Source of the DNA: Bradyrhizobium diazoefficiens
Lineage (GTDB): Bacteria; Pseudomonadota; Alphaproteobacteria; Rhizobiales; Xanthobacteraceae
Reading direction: 5' to 3'
DNA length: 64,000 bases
NCBI RefSeq assembly: GCF_016616885.1
Contig: NZ_CP067102.1
Coordinates: 248,001-312,000, forward strand
Shown: positions 47,621 to 57,356 of the stretch, in pieces
Layout: every line of letters starts with the position of its first letter
Position numbering within the stretch: position 1 is the stretch's first letter
The notes under the pieces: generated by a model
The model's database searches: none
The model's input: the letters and a program-made list of their open reading frames with translations, nothing else
What the model was told of the DNA's origin: nothing
Program-made: the position numbers and the translations under genes

Positions 47621-48168
47621 GTGCCTGCGGTGAAGAACGCGGCGAGCCGGGTGTTGATGTTCTCGGCGATCTCGTTGGCGGCGCGATCCTCGGCGTCACG
47701 CACCGCGCGGTTGCGGCTGAAACGCTGGTAGGAGCCGGGCATGTCGTAGGACACGCGCGAGAACGTCGTGCCCGTCATCACCGATTTTCCGGTCGCGACC
47801 TCGATCAGATTGTACTGGCAGTCGATGCCGTAGTTCTCGGTGTTCGGCAGGCCGGTGTTGGGGTCGACGATCAGGGACGTCTTGCTGGAGTTGAAGCGGA
47901 TCACCAGACGGTGGGTCGGCGGCATGCCTGTCGCCGAGCCGTAGAGCTTGAACGCTAACGCGTTGCGGACCTCGACGCCGACGCGGGCCTCGCGGGAGGC
48001 ATTCGCCTTGTCGATCGGCGGAAGATCGACCCCCATCAGCTTCTCGCGCAAGCCGGGGGTGCCGTCGGTATGCTCGGCATACATCGGCTGGAAGCAGCCG
48101 GCCGTCAGCGCCGCCAATGCGGCAACCGCCAGCAAGCGGGCTGCGATACGGATCCTAGCCGACAACAT
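47617..48168 (-). CDS. lptE: LPS-assembly lipoprotein LptE
   Basis: Outer-membrane lipoprotein forming the LPS translocon with LptD; 183 residues. Signal peptide with lipobox LAALTAGC (Cys about residue 24). The mature part ([34 protein letters not shown] in part, [24 protein letters not shown]) fits LptE. It overlaps leuS by 14 bases at its start and holA by 4 bases at its end. Confidence 0.93.
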   Translation of the reverse strand: MLSARIRIAARLLAVAALAALTAGCFQPMYAEHTDGTPGLREKLMGVDLPPIDKANASREARVGVEVRNALAFKLYGSATGMPPTHRLVIRFNSSKTSLIVDPNTGLPNTENYGIDCQYNLIEVATGKSVMTGTTFSRVSYDMPGSYQRFSRNRAVRDAEDRAANEIAENINTRLAAFFTAGT

Positions 48169-50791
48169 TCACGATCCTCTTGGGAACGATGATCACCTTG
48201 CGGACGGGCTTGCCATCCAGAGCCAGTTTTACCGCATCGAGGGCCAAAACGGCAGCCTCGATTTCCGGATTCTGGGCCGCTGTTGCAACTGTGACATCAC
48301 CCCGCTTCTTGCCGTTGACCTGGACCACCAGGGTCACGCTGTCTTCAACCAGCAAATCGCGTTCGATTTGCGGCCAGTTGGCCTCGGAAACCAGCCCGGG
48401 CTGGCCCAGAACCTGCCAGCACTCCTCGGCCAGGTGCGGCATCATCGGGGAGAACAGCTGGACCAGGATCTGGCTGGCCTCCCGGATCGCCCAAGCCAAA
48501 TCTGGAGCCAGATCGGCGGCCGGCTGGCCGGGGCGCTGCAGCACCTCCGAAAACGTGTTGGTGAATTCACGGATATGGGCGAGGCAGACGTTGAAGTGCA
48601 GCCGCTCGACGCCGGTCGTGACCTTGTCGAGCGCGCCGTGGGCGGCCTTGCGCAAGGTTGTGGCATCCGGGCCGAAGCTGGCCGGCCGAGCCGCGGGGGC
48701 ACCCTTGCCGAGTTCTTCCGCATCGTTCACCAGCCGCCACAGCCGCTGCACGAAGCGCGAGGCGCCCTGGACGCGCTCATCGCTCCAGATCACGTCGCGG
48801 TCGGGCGGGGAGTCCGACAGCATGAACCAGCGGGCGACGTCGGCGCCGTAGGTCGCGATGATGTCGTCGGGGTCGACGGTATTCTTCTTCGACTTCGACA
48901 TCTTCTCGATCGCGCCGATCTGGACGTCCTCGCCGGTCGCCAGCAGCGTCGCGCGGCGTCCGTTGCCGCCGACTTCGACCTTCACCTCGGCCGGCTGCAC
49001 CCAGCTGCCGTCGGCCTTCTGGTAGGTCTCGTGCACCACCATGCCTTGCGTGAACATGCCGGCGAACGGCTCGTCCAGCGCGATGTGCCCGGTCGCCTTC
49101 ATGGCGCGGGTGAAGAAGCGGCTGTAGAGCAGATGCAGGATCGCGTGCTCGACGCCGCCGATATACTGGTCGACCGGCAGCATCCGGTTGGCGACCGCAG
49201 GCGTCGTCGGGGCGTTCTCGTTCCAGGGATCGGTGAAGCGCGCAAAATACCACGACGAGTCCACGAAGGTGTCCATGGTGTCGGTTTCGCGCTGGGCCTT
49301 GCCGCCGCATTTCGGGCAAGTCACGTGCTTCCAGGTCGGATGATGGTCGAGCGCGTTGCCCGGCTTGTCGAAGGTCGCATCGTCGGGCAGCGTCACCGGC
49401 AGGTCGGCATCCGGCACTGGCACCACGTCGCACGTCGGACAGTGGATGACGGGAATCGGGCAGCCCCAATAGCGCTGGCGCGAAATGCCCCAGTCGCGCA
49501 GGCGGAAATTGACTTGGCGCTCGCCGACCGGTGCGTTGCCGCGCAACTCGTTCTCAAGACGTTTTGCGACTTCGTCCTTGGCCTGATCGATGGTCATGCC
49601 GTCGAGGAAGCGCGAGTTGATCATACGACCGTCACCGTCATAGGCGGTGTCGGTGATGACGAACGTCTTGGGATCCTGGCCCTCGGGGCACACCACCGGC
49701 GTGTTGCCGAGATTGTACTTGTTGACGAAGTCGAGGTCGCGCTGGTCGTGTGCGGGGCAGCCGAAGATCGCGCCGGTGCCGTATTCCATCAGCACGAAGT
49801 TGGCGACATAGACCGGCAGCTTCCAGCTCGGGTCGAACGGATGGACCGCGCAGATGCCGGTGTCAAAACCCTGCTTCTCCGCGGTATCGATGATCTCCTG
49901 CGCGGTGCCGATCTTCTTGATGTCGGCAATGAACTTGGCAAGCTCAGGATTCTTCGCGGCAGCTGCTTGCGCCAGCGGATGATCCGACGAGATCGCCATG
50001 AATTTCGCGCCGAACAGCGTGTCCGGGCGCGTCGTAAAAATCTTCAGCTCGCTCTCGCCGGCCGGCGTGGTCGCCTGATCCAGCGCGAAGCGAATCAGCA
50101 GACCCTCGGAGCGGCCGATCCAGTTGCGCTGCATCAGCCGCACCTTGTCGGGCCAGCGGTCGAGCCCGTCCAACGCGGACAGCAATTCCTGCGAGTACTT
50201 CGTGATCTTGAAGACCCACTGGCTCATTTCGCGCTGCTCGACGACGGCACCCGAACGCCAGCCGCGGCCGTCGATCACCTGCTCGTTGGCGAGCACGGTC
50301 ATGTCGACCGGATCCCAGTTCAGCTTGCGCTTCTCGCGCTCGGCGAGGCCCGCGGCGAGCATGTCCAAAAACATCTTCTGCTGATGCTTGTAGTAGCTGG
50401 GGTCGCAGGTTGCGAATTCGCGCGACCAGTCCAGCGACAGCCCGATCGAGCGGAGCTGCTTCTTCATCGCGGCGATGTTGTCGTAGGTCCAGGCTTTCGG
50501 CGCGACCTTGCGCTCGATGGCGGCGTTCTCGGCCGGGAGGCCGAAGGCGTCCCAGCCCATCGGGTGCAGCACGTTGAAGCCCTTGGCGCGCATGAAGCGG
50601 GCCAGCACGTCGCCGAGCGTGTAGTTGCGGACGTGGCCGATATGGATGCGCCCGGACGGGTAGGGGAACATCTCCAGCACATAGTATTTCGGCCGGGAAT
50701 CGTCGTTCTTCGAGACGAAGATCGCCTGTTCGTCCCACTGGCGTTGCCAGCGCGGTTCGGCGTCACGGGCGTTATAGCGTTCGGAGGTCAT
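48155..50791 (-). CDS. leuS: Leucyl-tRNA synthetase
   Basis: Class I aminoacyl-tRNA synthetase of 878 residues. HIGH region: [19 protein letters not shown] (~43-61); KMSKS loop: [14 protein letters not shown] (~645-658). The CP1 editing domain and zinc-like module ([26 protein letters not shown]) lie between. The C-terminal domain ends at PKRIVNVVG. It is the first gene of the leuS-lptE-holA block; a small hairpin (50818-50837) in its leader has no clear T-box or attenuator pattern. Confidence 0.98.
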   Translation of the reverse strand: MTSERYNARDAEPRWQRQWDEQAIFVSKNDDSRPKYYVLEMFPYPSGRIHIGHVRNYTLGDVLARFMRAKGFNVLHPMGWDAFGLPAENAAIERKVAPKAWTYDNIAAMKKQLRSIGLSLDWSREFATCDPSYYKHQQKMFLDMLAAGLAEREKRKLNWDPVDMTVLANEQVIDGRGWRSGAVVEQREMSQWVFKITKYSQELLSALDGLDRWPDKVRLMQRNWIGRSEGLLIRFALDQATTPAGESELKIFTTRPDTLFGAKFMAISSDHPLAQAAAAKNPELAKFIADIKKIGTAQEIIDTAEKQGFDTGICAVHPFDPSWKLPVYVANFVLMEYGTGAIFGCPAHDQRDLDFVNKYNLGNTPVVCPEGQDPKTFVITDTAYDGDGRMINSRFLDGMTIDQAKDEVAKRLENELRGNAPVGERQVNFRLRDWGISRQRYWGCPIPVIHCPTCDVVPVPDADLPVTLPDDATFDKPGNALDHHPTWKHVTCPKCGGKAQRETDTMDTFVDSSWYFARFTDPWNENAPTTPAVANRMLPVDQYIGGVEHAILHLLYSRFFTRAMKATGHIALDEPFAGMFTQGMVVHETYQKADGSWVQPAEVKVEVGGNGRRATLLATGEDVQIGAIEKMSKSKKNTVDPDDIIATYGADVARWFMLSDSPPDRDVIWSDERVQGASRFVQRLWRLVNDAEELGKGAPAARPASFGPDATTLRKAAHGALDKVTTGVERLHFNVCLAHIREFTNTFSEVLQRPGQPAADLAPDLAWAIREASQILVQLFSPMMPHLAEECWQVLGQPGLVSEANWPQIERDLLVEDSVTLVVQVNGKKRGDVTVATAAQNPEIEAAVLALDAVKLALDGKPVRKVIIVPKRIVNVVG

Positions 50792-51004
50792 GGAATCGTT
50801 GGGTTTTCGTGGTTTCGGCCGGCTGAAGAGGCCGGACTAGGCCATAGAAGTCCTCGGGGGGTCAATGGGTTGCCGCTGCCGACGGCACCCTGCAATGCTG
50901 TTCCGCAAAAGTACGGATGAGGGCGTTGGGATCGGATGAAGGGGCGGTGCGAGGTTGGCCGCCAACAGCACCCGCGCCAGGCAGATCATACTCAAACAAT
51001 AACG

Positions 51005-52702
51005 CTAGCCCGCCATCGCGATTTCGGCGGTGCTGCCCTCGATCCGCATAACGCCGTGCTCGACGACCTTGTTGCGGCCGCGGTGTTTGGCAGCGTAGAG
51101 CGCGGCGTCGGCGGCTTCGATCAGGTCGCCCGGACGCAAAGTCTCGTTCGGCCGGGTCGCAGCAACGCCGATCGACACCGTGACCACCATATGGGCCGAG
51201 GTGATGTGCGGCAGGCACAGCTTCAGCACGGCTGCGCGCACCAGCTCGCCGATCTCGACGGCGCGGTGCACGTCGGTGTTCGGCAGCAGCAGGCAGAATT
51301 CTTCGCCGCCATAGCGCGCCGCAAAGCCCATCGTGTCGGCCGCGATGCCGGACAGTGATTCGCCGAGCCGGGTCAGGCAGGAATCGCCTTCGAGATGGCC
51401 GTAGGTGTCGTTGAACAGCTTGAAATGATCGACGTCGATCATCAGAAGCGCGAGCTCGCTGCCATATTGCTGCGCGCGCATCCATTCGAAATCGAGACGG
51501 CTCTGGAAGCCGCGGCGGTTCGCAAGCCCCGACAGCATGTCGATCGACGCCATCACCGTCAGCCGGTCATTGCTCGCGATCAGCTCGCGCTCGCGCTGGC
51601 TGAGCTGCGCGGCCATCGCGTTGAAGGCGCGCGCCAGCGGGACGAATTCGGAGGGCAGCCGGTTGCGCGCGGCGCGGGCCGACAGGTCGCCCTCGCCGAG
51701 ACGCTTGGCCATGTCCGCGAGCATTTCGATCGGCTTGATCACGAGCTTCTCGGCGGCGATCAGCGCGCCGAGCAGCACGAACACGACGACGAAGGCGAGC
51801 TGAAGATAGGCTGTGCGGATGTCGCGGCTGACCGCCGCGGACACCTTGTCCTCGTCGATGCTGGCGATCAGGCGGGAATTGGTGCCGGCGATACGGATGA
51901 AGCTGACCGCGCGCCGCGATCCGTCGGCGGCGAGGAACGACAGCGAGCCTTCGTCCTGGTCGGAGCGCAAGGCCTTGTCGGCGATTGCCGACATCAGCGG
52001 CATGTTGTCGAGCGGACGTCCGACCGCGCTGTGCTGGTCGGCGGGCGCAGCCAGCACGGTGCCGGCGCTGTCGACCAGCACCGCCGTGATGCCGGCGCGG
52101 CCGCCCAGATTGTTCATGACCTTCGACATCCAGTCGAGGTTGACGGTCGCGAGCACGACGGCATCGGCAACGCCGCTGAACGCGGAGACTGGATAGACCG
52201 CCATGACGGTCGGCGACTGCACGGGCTTTGACAGGATGAAGTCGGACAATACGAAGCGGCCGGTCTCCTGCGCCTGCTGGAAATAGGGTCGGTCGGAAAG
52301 ATCGAGGCCGACATACATGTTGTTGGTCGCGCACTGGATGCGGCCGTCCTGGCCGGCGATCAGGAGCGTGCGGATCCAGGGAAGGCTCGTCGGCAGGCTC
52401 GCACGCAGCACGTCGCAGCTCTTGCTGACGCCGCCGACGGAGGCGCGGATGAAGGCTTCCGATTTCAGGATGGTCTCGACCGACGAGATCACCTCGCGCT
52501 GCGCGTCCGCACTGTGCCTTGCGACCGTGGTGAACTCGGCCGTGGCTTGCGCGATTTGTTTTGTGCGGGTGTCCTCGAGCGAGCGAATCCGCTCGAGCAT
52601 CAAGGGCGCGACCAGAAGCACCGCGAGCAACGCAAGCCGGGCCCTGATGCCGAGGACCTGCTTGAGTTTTGCTCGTTTGCGGTTGAAACTGACGTTTGCC
52701 AT
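51005..52702 (-). CDS. Membrane diguanylate cyclase: extracytoplasmic sensor, HAMP and GGDEF
   Basis: A 565-residue inner-membrane protein predicted to make cyclic di-GMP. TM1 (~20-36), a periplasmic Cache-like sensor domain (~40-290, LSDRPYFQQAQETGRFVLSDF), TM2 (~300-322), HAMP (~323-375) and a GGDEF domain with the active motif GGEEF (~464-468). The residues where a canonical RxxD inhibitory site would sit read DTMG, so product feedback through an I-site seems absent. The start at 52702 (MANVSFN) was preferred over one eight codons upstream because GGTGGG lies shortly before it. Confidence 0.92.
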   Translation of the reverse strand: MANVSFNRKRAKLKQVLGIRARLALLAVLLVAPLMLERIRSLEDTRTKQIAQATAEFTTVARHSADAQREVISSVETILKSEAFIRASVGGVSKSCDVLRASLPTSLPWIRTLLIAGQDGRIQCATNNMYVGLDLSDRPYFQQAQETGRFVLSDFILSKPVQSPTVMAVYPVSAFSGVADAVVLATVNLDWMSKVMNNLGGRAGITAVLVDSAGTVLAAPADQHSAVGRPLDNMPLMSAIADKALRSDQDEGSLSFLAADGSRRAVSFIRIAGTNSRLIASIDEDKVSAAVSRDIRTAYLQLAFVVVFVLLGALIAAEKLVIKPIEMLADMAKRLGEGDLSARAARNRLPSEFVPLARAFNAMAAQLSQRERELIASNDRLTVMASIDMLSGLANRRGFQSRLDFEWMRAQQYGSELALLMIDVDHFKLFNDTYGHLEGDSCLTRLGESLSGIAADTMGFAARYGGEEFCLLLPNTDVHRAVEIGELVRAAVLKLCLPHITSAHMVVTVSIGVAATRPNETLRPGDLIEAADAALYAAKHRGRNKVVEHGVMRIEGSTAEIAMAG

Positions 52703-52809
52703 CTTCGCTACCCACCCCACGGGCAAGGTAAAGCGAAGGGTTCAAAAACTCTTTCTTGAACTCGGTAAAATTGGAACTAGCTCCGTTACTCCTGCAATCG
52801 ATCGACGCC

Positions 52810-53499
52810 ATGACAGAAGCCAATGCCGCGCCGGTAACCGGCGATTCACCAAACGCGCTCGCCGCGGTCGAAGCGGAGATTGCACGCGCCTGCAGGGATG
52901 CGCGGCGCGATCGTGCCTCCGTGACGCTGATCGCGGTGTCCAAGACTTTCGCAGCGGACGCAATTATCCCGGTTATTGGCGCCGGACAGCGCGTGTTCGG
53001 CGAAAATCGCGTGCAGGAAGCCAAAGGCAAGTGGCCGGCGTTAACCTCTGTTTACCCAGAGATCGCGCTGCATCTGATCGGGCCGCTGCAATCCAACAAG
53101 GCGAAAGAGGCGGTGGCGCTGTTCGATGCCATCCATTCGGTCGACCGTCCGAGCATTTGCCAGGCGTTAGCCAAAGAAATCGAATCTCAGAACAAGCACC
53201 CGCAACTTTTCGTCCAGATCAACACCGGCGAGGAGCCGCAGAAGGCCGGCGTCGCGCCCGGCGAGGCCGACGCCTTCCTCGCGAGCTGCCGCGATACCTA
53301 CGGGCTGACGATCTCCGGCCTGATGTGCATCCCGCCAGTGGACGAGCCGCCGGCGGCGCATTTCGCGCTGACGGCCAAGATCGCGGCGCGTAACGGATTA
53401 CAGAATCTGTCGATGGGCATGAGCGCGGATTATGCGACCGCCATCATGCTCGGTGCCACCCATGTGCGCGTGGGCAGCGCGATCTTCGGGCATCGGTGA
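52810..53499 (+). CDS. YggS/PROSC family pyridoxal phosphate homeostasis protein
   Basis: A 229-residue single-domain PLP-binding protein (fold type III, like the alanine racemase barrel) involved in vitamin B6 and amino-acid balance. The PLP lysine is Lys45 in LIAVSKTF; GENRVQEA, HLIGPLQSNK, QINTGEEPQKAGV and LSMGMSADY are family signatures. ATG 52810 gives the expected length; the frame is open 54 bp upstream. It is divergent from the diguanylate cyclase. Confidence 0.94.
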   Translation: MTEANAAPVTGDSPNALAAVEAEIARACRDARRDRASVTLIAVSKTFAADAIIPVIGAGQRVFGENRVQEAKGKWPALTSVYPEIALHLIGPLQSNKAKEAVALFDAIHSVDRPSICQALAKEIESQNKHPQLFVQINTGEEPQKAGVAPGEADAFLASCRDTYGLTISGLMCIPPVDEPPAAHFALTAKIAARNGLQNLSMGMSADYATAIMLGATHVRVGSAIFGHR

Positions 53500-53542
53500 T
53501 CGCCGTCGGCGAGGGCCGCGCCCAGAAGCGGCTTTTGAGTTC

Positions 53543-53620
53543 GTCATTGCGAGCGCAGCGAAGCAATCCAGAATCTTTCCGCAGCGGGACTCTGGATTGC
53601 TTCGCTGTGCTCGCAATGAC
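53543..53620. repeat. Repeat family B element, intact
   Basis: Begins GTCATTGCGAG and ends CTCGCAATGAC with long complementary arms (GAAGCAATCCAGA and TCTGGATTGCTTCG inside) and a ~15-base loop. It lies 3' of the YggS gene; a further TCGCAATGAC follows at about 53639-53648. Confidence 0.8.
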
Positions 53621-53665
53621 ATGTGGAGAGAGATGCGCTCGCAATGACGGCGAGGTTTACGAACC

Positions 53666-53782
53666 TCATCGACACCTTCCCATCAGCCGTGTCGCACATG
53701 ATGCGACGTCAAGCTTGCTGCCGTCGCGCCAATGTCGAACGAGGACCTGCGAGGCGGCGGCGATCTGATCCTTGTCGAGCAT
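53666..53782 (-). pseudogene. Possible remnant of a 2-keto-4-pentenoate hydratase-type gene
   Basis: A 38-codon reading frame from an ATG at 53782 encodes MLDKDQIAAASQVLVRHWRD then GSKLDV, which resembles from memory the N-terminus of hydratase/decarboxylase-family proteins (fumarylacetoacetate hydrolase superfamily). The similarity stops after about 28 residues and the frame ends at 53666, next to the family B repeat. It may be a truncated gene, or a small unrelated ORF. No upstream ribosome site is obvious. Confidence 0.3.
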
Positions 53783-53788
53783 GTGTCG

Positions 53789-54325
53789 TCACCCGATGAT
53801 GATTTTTGTTCTTGGTCCTATCAGCCGCAGCAATTGTAGCATCGCGGCCTTGGTCATGGAGACGCAGCCCGCGGTTGGGCCGAAATTGTCGCGCGCCAGA
53901 TGCAGAAACACCGCGCTGCCGCGGCCGGCAATGCGCGGCCTGGTGTTGTGGTCGATTTCGATGATGAAATCGTAGAGCTGGTCGGCGCGCTTGAGCCGGT
54001 CGCCGCCTTCGCCCTCCCCGCGCCGGATCCACTGGTTGTAATGGCGATCACCGGGATCCTCGCACCAAGCGTCCGCGCCGGTGATGATCCGGGCCGGCAG
54101 AAGCGTCTTGGGACGGCTGTGGCGGTCGCCCCGCCACCACAAGCGTCGGGGGCGAAAGCTGCCCCTGGGGGTGCCGCCGTCGCCCTCGCGCTTGTTGGCC
54201 AGAATGCCGCCGCGCCCCAGCGCAACCGGAATCGTCAACTGTCCGGCTGTCAGCCAGCCCCGGCGCGGATTGCCGGCGGCAGGCCTAACGCGGATCGCGG
54301 AGAGCTGCTGGAAGCGTCGATTCAT
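53789..54325 (-). CDS. L,D-transpeptidase/YkuD-domain protein
   Basis: About 178 residues from an ATG at 54325 (two other in-frame ATGs lie upstream at 54358 and 54382). The YkuD catalytic motif is HLARDNFGPTAGCVSM, matching HxxxxxxxxSxGC-type sites with the nucleophilic Cys; TIPVALGRGGI, KREGDGGTPRGSF and RADQLYDFIIEIDHN match the family of YkuD proteins often lacking a signal peptide. Such enzymes form 3-3 crosslinks or attach proteins to peptidoglycan, but no export signal is visible here, so localisation is uncertain. Confidence 0.88.
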   Translation of the reverse strand: MNRRFQQLSAIRVRPAAGNPRRGWLTAGQLTIPVALGRGGILANKREGDGGTPRGSFRPRRLWWRGDRHSRPKTLLPARIITGADAWCEDPGDRHYNQWIRRGEGEGGDRLKRADQLYDFIIEIDHNTRPRIAGRGSAVFLHLARDNFGPTAGCVSMTKAAMLQLLRLIGPRTKIIIG

Positions 54326-54561
54326 GGGATAAGCGTTTGAATTGACGTTATTTTTCATGTGAACGCGCGGTGTCGAATTCATTACAGGACATTCATCAAA
54401 TCGCCCTGCTATTCTGGGTTAGAGTAATTCCGGCTTGTGAATCGGTAACAGCCCACTACTTCAACACGAACAACAATAAAAACAGAGACCCCTCAAACTT
54501 CCCATCACGGCTGGGTGCGGCATGCATGCGCGCCTGGTCGACCCCAAAAGGATGATCCCCT

Positions 54562-55248
54562 ATGGCCAATGCCCGCAAGATCCTGATCGTGGATGACGAT
54601 ACCGATCTGCGCGACACGTTGGTGGAGCAATTATCGCTGCACGAAGAATTTGAGGCCTCCGCCGTCGATACTGGCGCCAAGGGCGCGAGCGCCGCAAAGG
54701 CCAACGCTCCCGATCTCGTGCTGATGGATGTCGGCCTTCCCGACACCGACGGTCGCGAAGTGGTCCGCTCTCTCCGCAAGGGCGGCTTCAAGGCGCCGAT
54801 CATCATGCTGACGGGGCATGACACCGATTCCGACACGATTTTGGGCCTGGAATCCGGCGCCAACGACTATGTCGCCAAGCCCTTCCGTTTCGCCGTGCTG
54901 CTGGCCCGCATCCGTGCCCAGCTCCGCCAGCACGAGGCCAGCGAGGACGCGGTGTTCTCGGTCGGCCCCTATTCCTTCCGTCCCGGCTCCAAGATGCTGA
55001 CCGCCGCCAATGCGCGCAAGGTCCGCCTCACCGAGAAGGAAACCGCGATCCTGCGCTTCCTCTACCGGGCCGGTCAGATGCCGGTCTCGCGCGAGACCCT
55101 GCTCCAGGAGGTCTGGGGCTACAATTCCGGCGTCACCACCCACACGCTGGAAACCCACATCTACCGCCTTCGCCAGAAGATCGAGAAGGACGCCGCCAAC
55201 CCGGAAATCCTGGTGACGGAAGCCGGTGGCTACAAGCTGGTGCCGTGA
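54562..55248 (+). CDS. OmpR/PhoB-type response regulator
   Basis: A 228-residue transcription factor. The receiver domain (~5-118) has Asp11-Asp13, the phosphorylation site Asp56 (LVLMDVGLPDTDG), Thr84 and Lys106 (VAKPF). The winged-helix DNA-binding domain (~128-226) has VRLTEKETAILRFLYRAG, RETLLQEVWGY and THTLETHIYRLRQKIE. No partner kinase is adjacent; a cyclic-nucleotide-binding protein follows 60 bp later on the same strand. Confidence 0.95.
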   Translation: MANARKILIVDDDTDLRDTLVEQLSLHEEFEASAVDTGAKGASAAKANAPDLVLMDVGLPDTDGREVVRSLRKGGFKAPIIMLTGHDTDSDTILGLESGANDYVAKPFRFAVLLARIRAQLRQHEASEDAVFSVGPYSFRPGSKMLTAANARKVRLTEKETAILRFLYRAGQMPVSRETLLQEVWGYNSGVTTHTLETHIYRLRQKIEKDAANPEILVTEAGGYKLVP

Positions 55249-55308
55249 TACGTTCCAGGAGCGCGCGATTCGTCGTAAATTAGCGCGTTCCACGAGCCTC
55301 GGACCGGA

Positions 55309-55752
55309 ATGTCAATCGACGACGACGTAGCGCTGCTCGAGCGTGTCCCGACACTGCGCCTGTTGGGAGACGCCTCGCTGCGCATGCTGGCGATCGGCTC
55401 CGAGCAGCGTGACTTCGTCCGCGGCGACATCTTGTTCAATCTCGGCGACGATGCCGACGCCGGCTTCGTGGTCCAGCGCGGCGCCTTTCGCGTCGATGAC
55501 GGCGCCGGCGCCGAGATGATCGCAGGTCCCGGCACGTTGATTGGCGAGCTCGCGCTGGTCGTGCCCATGAAGCGCCCCTCGGGCGCGGTTGCGCTGGAGC
55601 ATTCCTCCGTCATCCGCGTCGCGCGCAGCCTGTTTCAGCGTGTGCTCGAAAGCGATCCCGCTGCCGCGGTCCGCCTCCGCGACGAATTCGCGGTTCGCTC
55701 CAGCCAGATCGCGAGCGACATCCTGATGGCCGGTGCGAAGCTGAGCACCTGA
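55309..55752 (+). CDS. Small cyclic nucleotide-binding domain protein
   Basis: A 147-residue protein consisting of one CRP-type cNMP-binding domain (RGDILFNLGDDADAGFVVQRGAF; LIGELALVVPMKRPSGAVALE) without a DNA-binding helix-turn-helix. The phosphate-binding cassette GELALVVPMKRPSGAVA deviates from the usual GExxL...RxA pattern, so nucleotide binding is not certain. It lies just downstream of the response regulator and may be co-transcribed with it. Confidence 0.85.
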   Translation: MSIDDDVALLERVPTLRLLGDASLRMLAIGSEQRDFVRGDILFNLGDDADAGFVVQRGAFRVDDGAGAEMIAGPGTLIGELALVVPMKRPSGAVALEHSSVIRVARSLFQRVLESDPAAAVRLRDEFAVRSSQIASDILMAGAKLST

Positions 55753-55775
55753 GATCGTTCCGGTCTCTTCAGACC

Positions 55776-57344
55776 TCATCCTTTGTTGAACGCATACAGC
55801 GCGCTGCGGTCGTCCTGGTAAAGCCGCCGCAGTCCCGGCATGACCGCCAGATGCGGCGCATCGACGTCGAGCAGCCAGACATAGTCGAAGCGATCGCGCG
55901 GAATCTGCGCGATCCTTTGCGCGAGCGTGGCGCTCAGATCGCCGTCGCAGTCGCCCGGGACGATCTCGATGTACTGAGACGCATCTGCATTGAACGCGGT
56001 GCCGCGTGCACGGAGCGGCGTCAGCAGTTGCTGGCCACCCGATACATCCCACTGCGAATTGACGAAGGCGTCCCGCCGGACGATGGCGAGCGACCCCAGA
56101 TGCGCGACACGCGGTGCTCGCCATTGCTCGCAGCTTGGCGGCCGTGTCAGCACGGCGATGCTTGCGCCGCGCGGGACGTCCTTCAGGGCCTGCAAATGTT
56201 GCGCGTAACCGGCATCATAGGCCGCGAACCCGACGGCCATGGCGACGATCCGAATCGCAAAAACAGCCAGCGCCATGCCGGCAATGATCGCCGAGCCGCG
56301 CTGCATGCGGTCGGTGGGCGCGATGGCGGTGAGGCCGATGATGAAGAAGACCGGCCATAGCCGGACATCGGCATAGACCGCGCCGAACATCTCGCCTGGC
56401 ATCAGCAGGATCAGAACGAGAAAGCTCGCTGCTCCGACCAGCAGTGCTGGATTGCGCCTGACGTCACGGCTGCGGATGCCAAAATACAGCAGGCCGATGG
56501 CGAGCAGCAGGCTCAGCGTGTCCAGCCAGATACTCTGGTCGCGCAGCGTCCATACCAGTCCGAGGATCTTGGCGCCGATGTCGAAGAAATGATCCGTCGA
56601 GGCGGCGCCATTGCCTTGCCGCCAGATGATCATGAGCCCGGCGGGAATCATGACGGGCCACGTGCGTCGCAGAATGACGAGCACCATGGAAGGCCACGCT
56701 GCTGGCGCGCGATTCCAGCTGCGGCAGAGCTCAAAGGCACCGACGAGGACAACCAGAACGACCCAGCCATAGGCGTGCGCGAGCCAGACCAGGCAGGCGG
56801 CCGCCGCGAACAGCGCGGCCCGCATCATCACCGAGTCTTTCTTTCCTGCCGTCTCGACCCAGGATGCGAAAACGTGAAACGCGAGCGCACAGCCAAGCCA
56901 ATAATTCACGAAGCCAAGCTGGAACGGATAGGACATCGCGAACCATGCGGCCACGACGGCAAAGGGCGTGAGCTCACCATGCAGCGCCCGGCTGATCCGT
57001 CCGATCGCAGAGATCATGAGGAGCGAAAGCGCCAGCGCAATCAGCCAGGCGGCGCGTTCGAGACCGAGCATCGGTGCCAGCGGAGCGACGAGCAATTCAA
57101 CGCCCAGATTGCCGACCAGCTGCCAGTGAAAATCCCAGTTCTGCTGCAGCGCCGGCGACTCCGCCAGATGCAGTTGCACATGGTAGCGGCCGATATGGGC
57201 CAGGAAATCGATCAGCGGCGGCGTATGCACGAACCAGAACGGTATCGTGCTCAGCAACATCAATCCCGGCACGACGAAACGGGAATTCCACCACGCGCGA
57301 ACGGGTGGTTCTGTGGCGTCTGACGGCGCTTGTGTGCGCATCAT
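55776..57344 (-). CDS. Polytopic membrane protein, possibly GT-C glycosyltransferase-like
   Basis: A 522-residue protein with about 11-12 membrane helices and a final soluble domain (~400-522). The first loop (TPPLIDFLAHIGRYHVQLH, about residues 47-65) has the Asp/His/Arg pattern seen in GT-C lipid-linked glycosyltransferases, but no family motif is firm. The C-terminal part has Trp/Cys-rich segments (PPSCEQWRAPRVAHLGS). The start is preceded by CCGGAGAG. It converges with the cyclic-nucleotide-binding gene and lies 5' of xthA on the same strand. Confidence 0.7.
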   Translation of the reverse strand: MMRTQAPSDATEPPVRAWWNSRFVVPGLMLLSTIPFWFVHTPPLIDFLAHIGRYHVQLHLAESPALQQNWDFHWQLVGNLGVELLVAPLAPMLGLERAAWLIALALSLLMISAIGRISRALHGELTPFAVVAAWFAMSYPFQLGFVNYWLGCALAFHVFASWVETAGKKDSVMMRAALFAAAACLVWLAHAYGWVVLVVLVGAFELCRSWNRAPAAWPSMVLVILRRTWPVMIPAGLMIIWRQGNGAASTDHFFDIGAKILGLVWTLRDQSIWLDTLSLLLAIGLLYFGIRSRDVRRNPALLVGAASFLVLILLMPGEMFGAVYADVRLWPVFFIIGLTAIAPTDRMQRGSAIIAGMALAVFAIRIVAMAVGFAAYDAGYAQHLQALKDVPRGASIAVLTRPPSCEQWRAPRVAHLGSLAIVRRDAFVNSQWDVSGGQQLLTPLRARGTAFNADASQYIEIVPGDCDGDLSATLAQRIAQIPRDRFDYVWLLDVDAPHLAVMPGLRRLYQDDRSALYAFNKG

Positions 57345-57356
57345 CTCTCCGGAGGC

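Noticed and set aside
47948..50920. A 990-codon open frame opposite leuS
   Set aside because: It is the GC-rich complement of leuS, lacks family motifs and a ribosome site, and is rich in Arg/Asp/Gln like other shadow frames.
56868..56885. AACGTGAAAC-type sequence similar to half a parS
   Set aside because: Only one half of the palindrome is present and it lies in a coding region.
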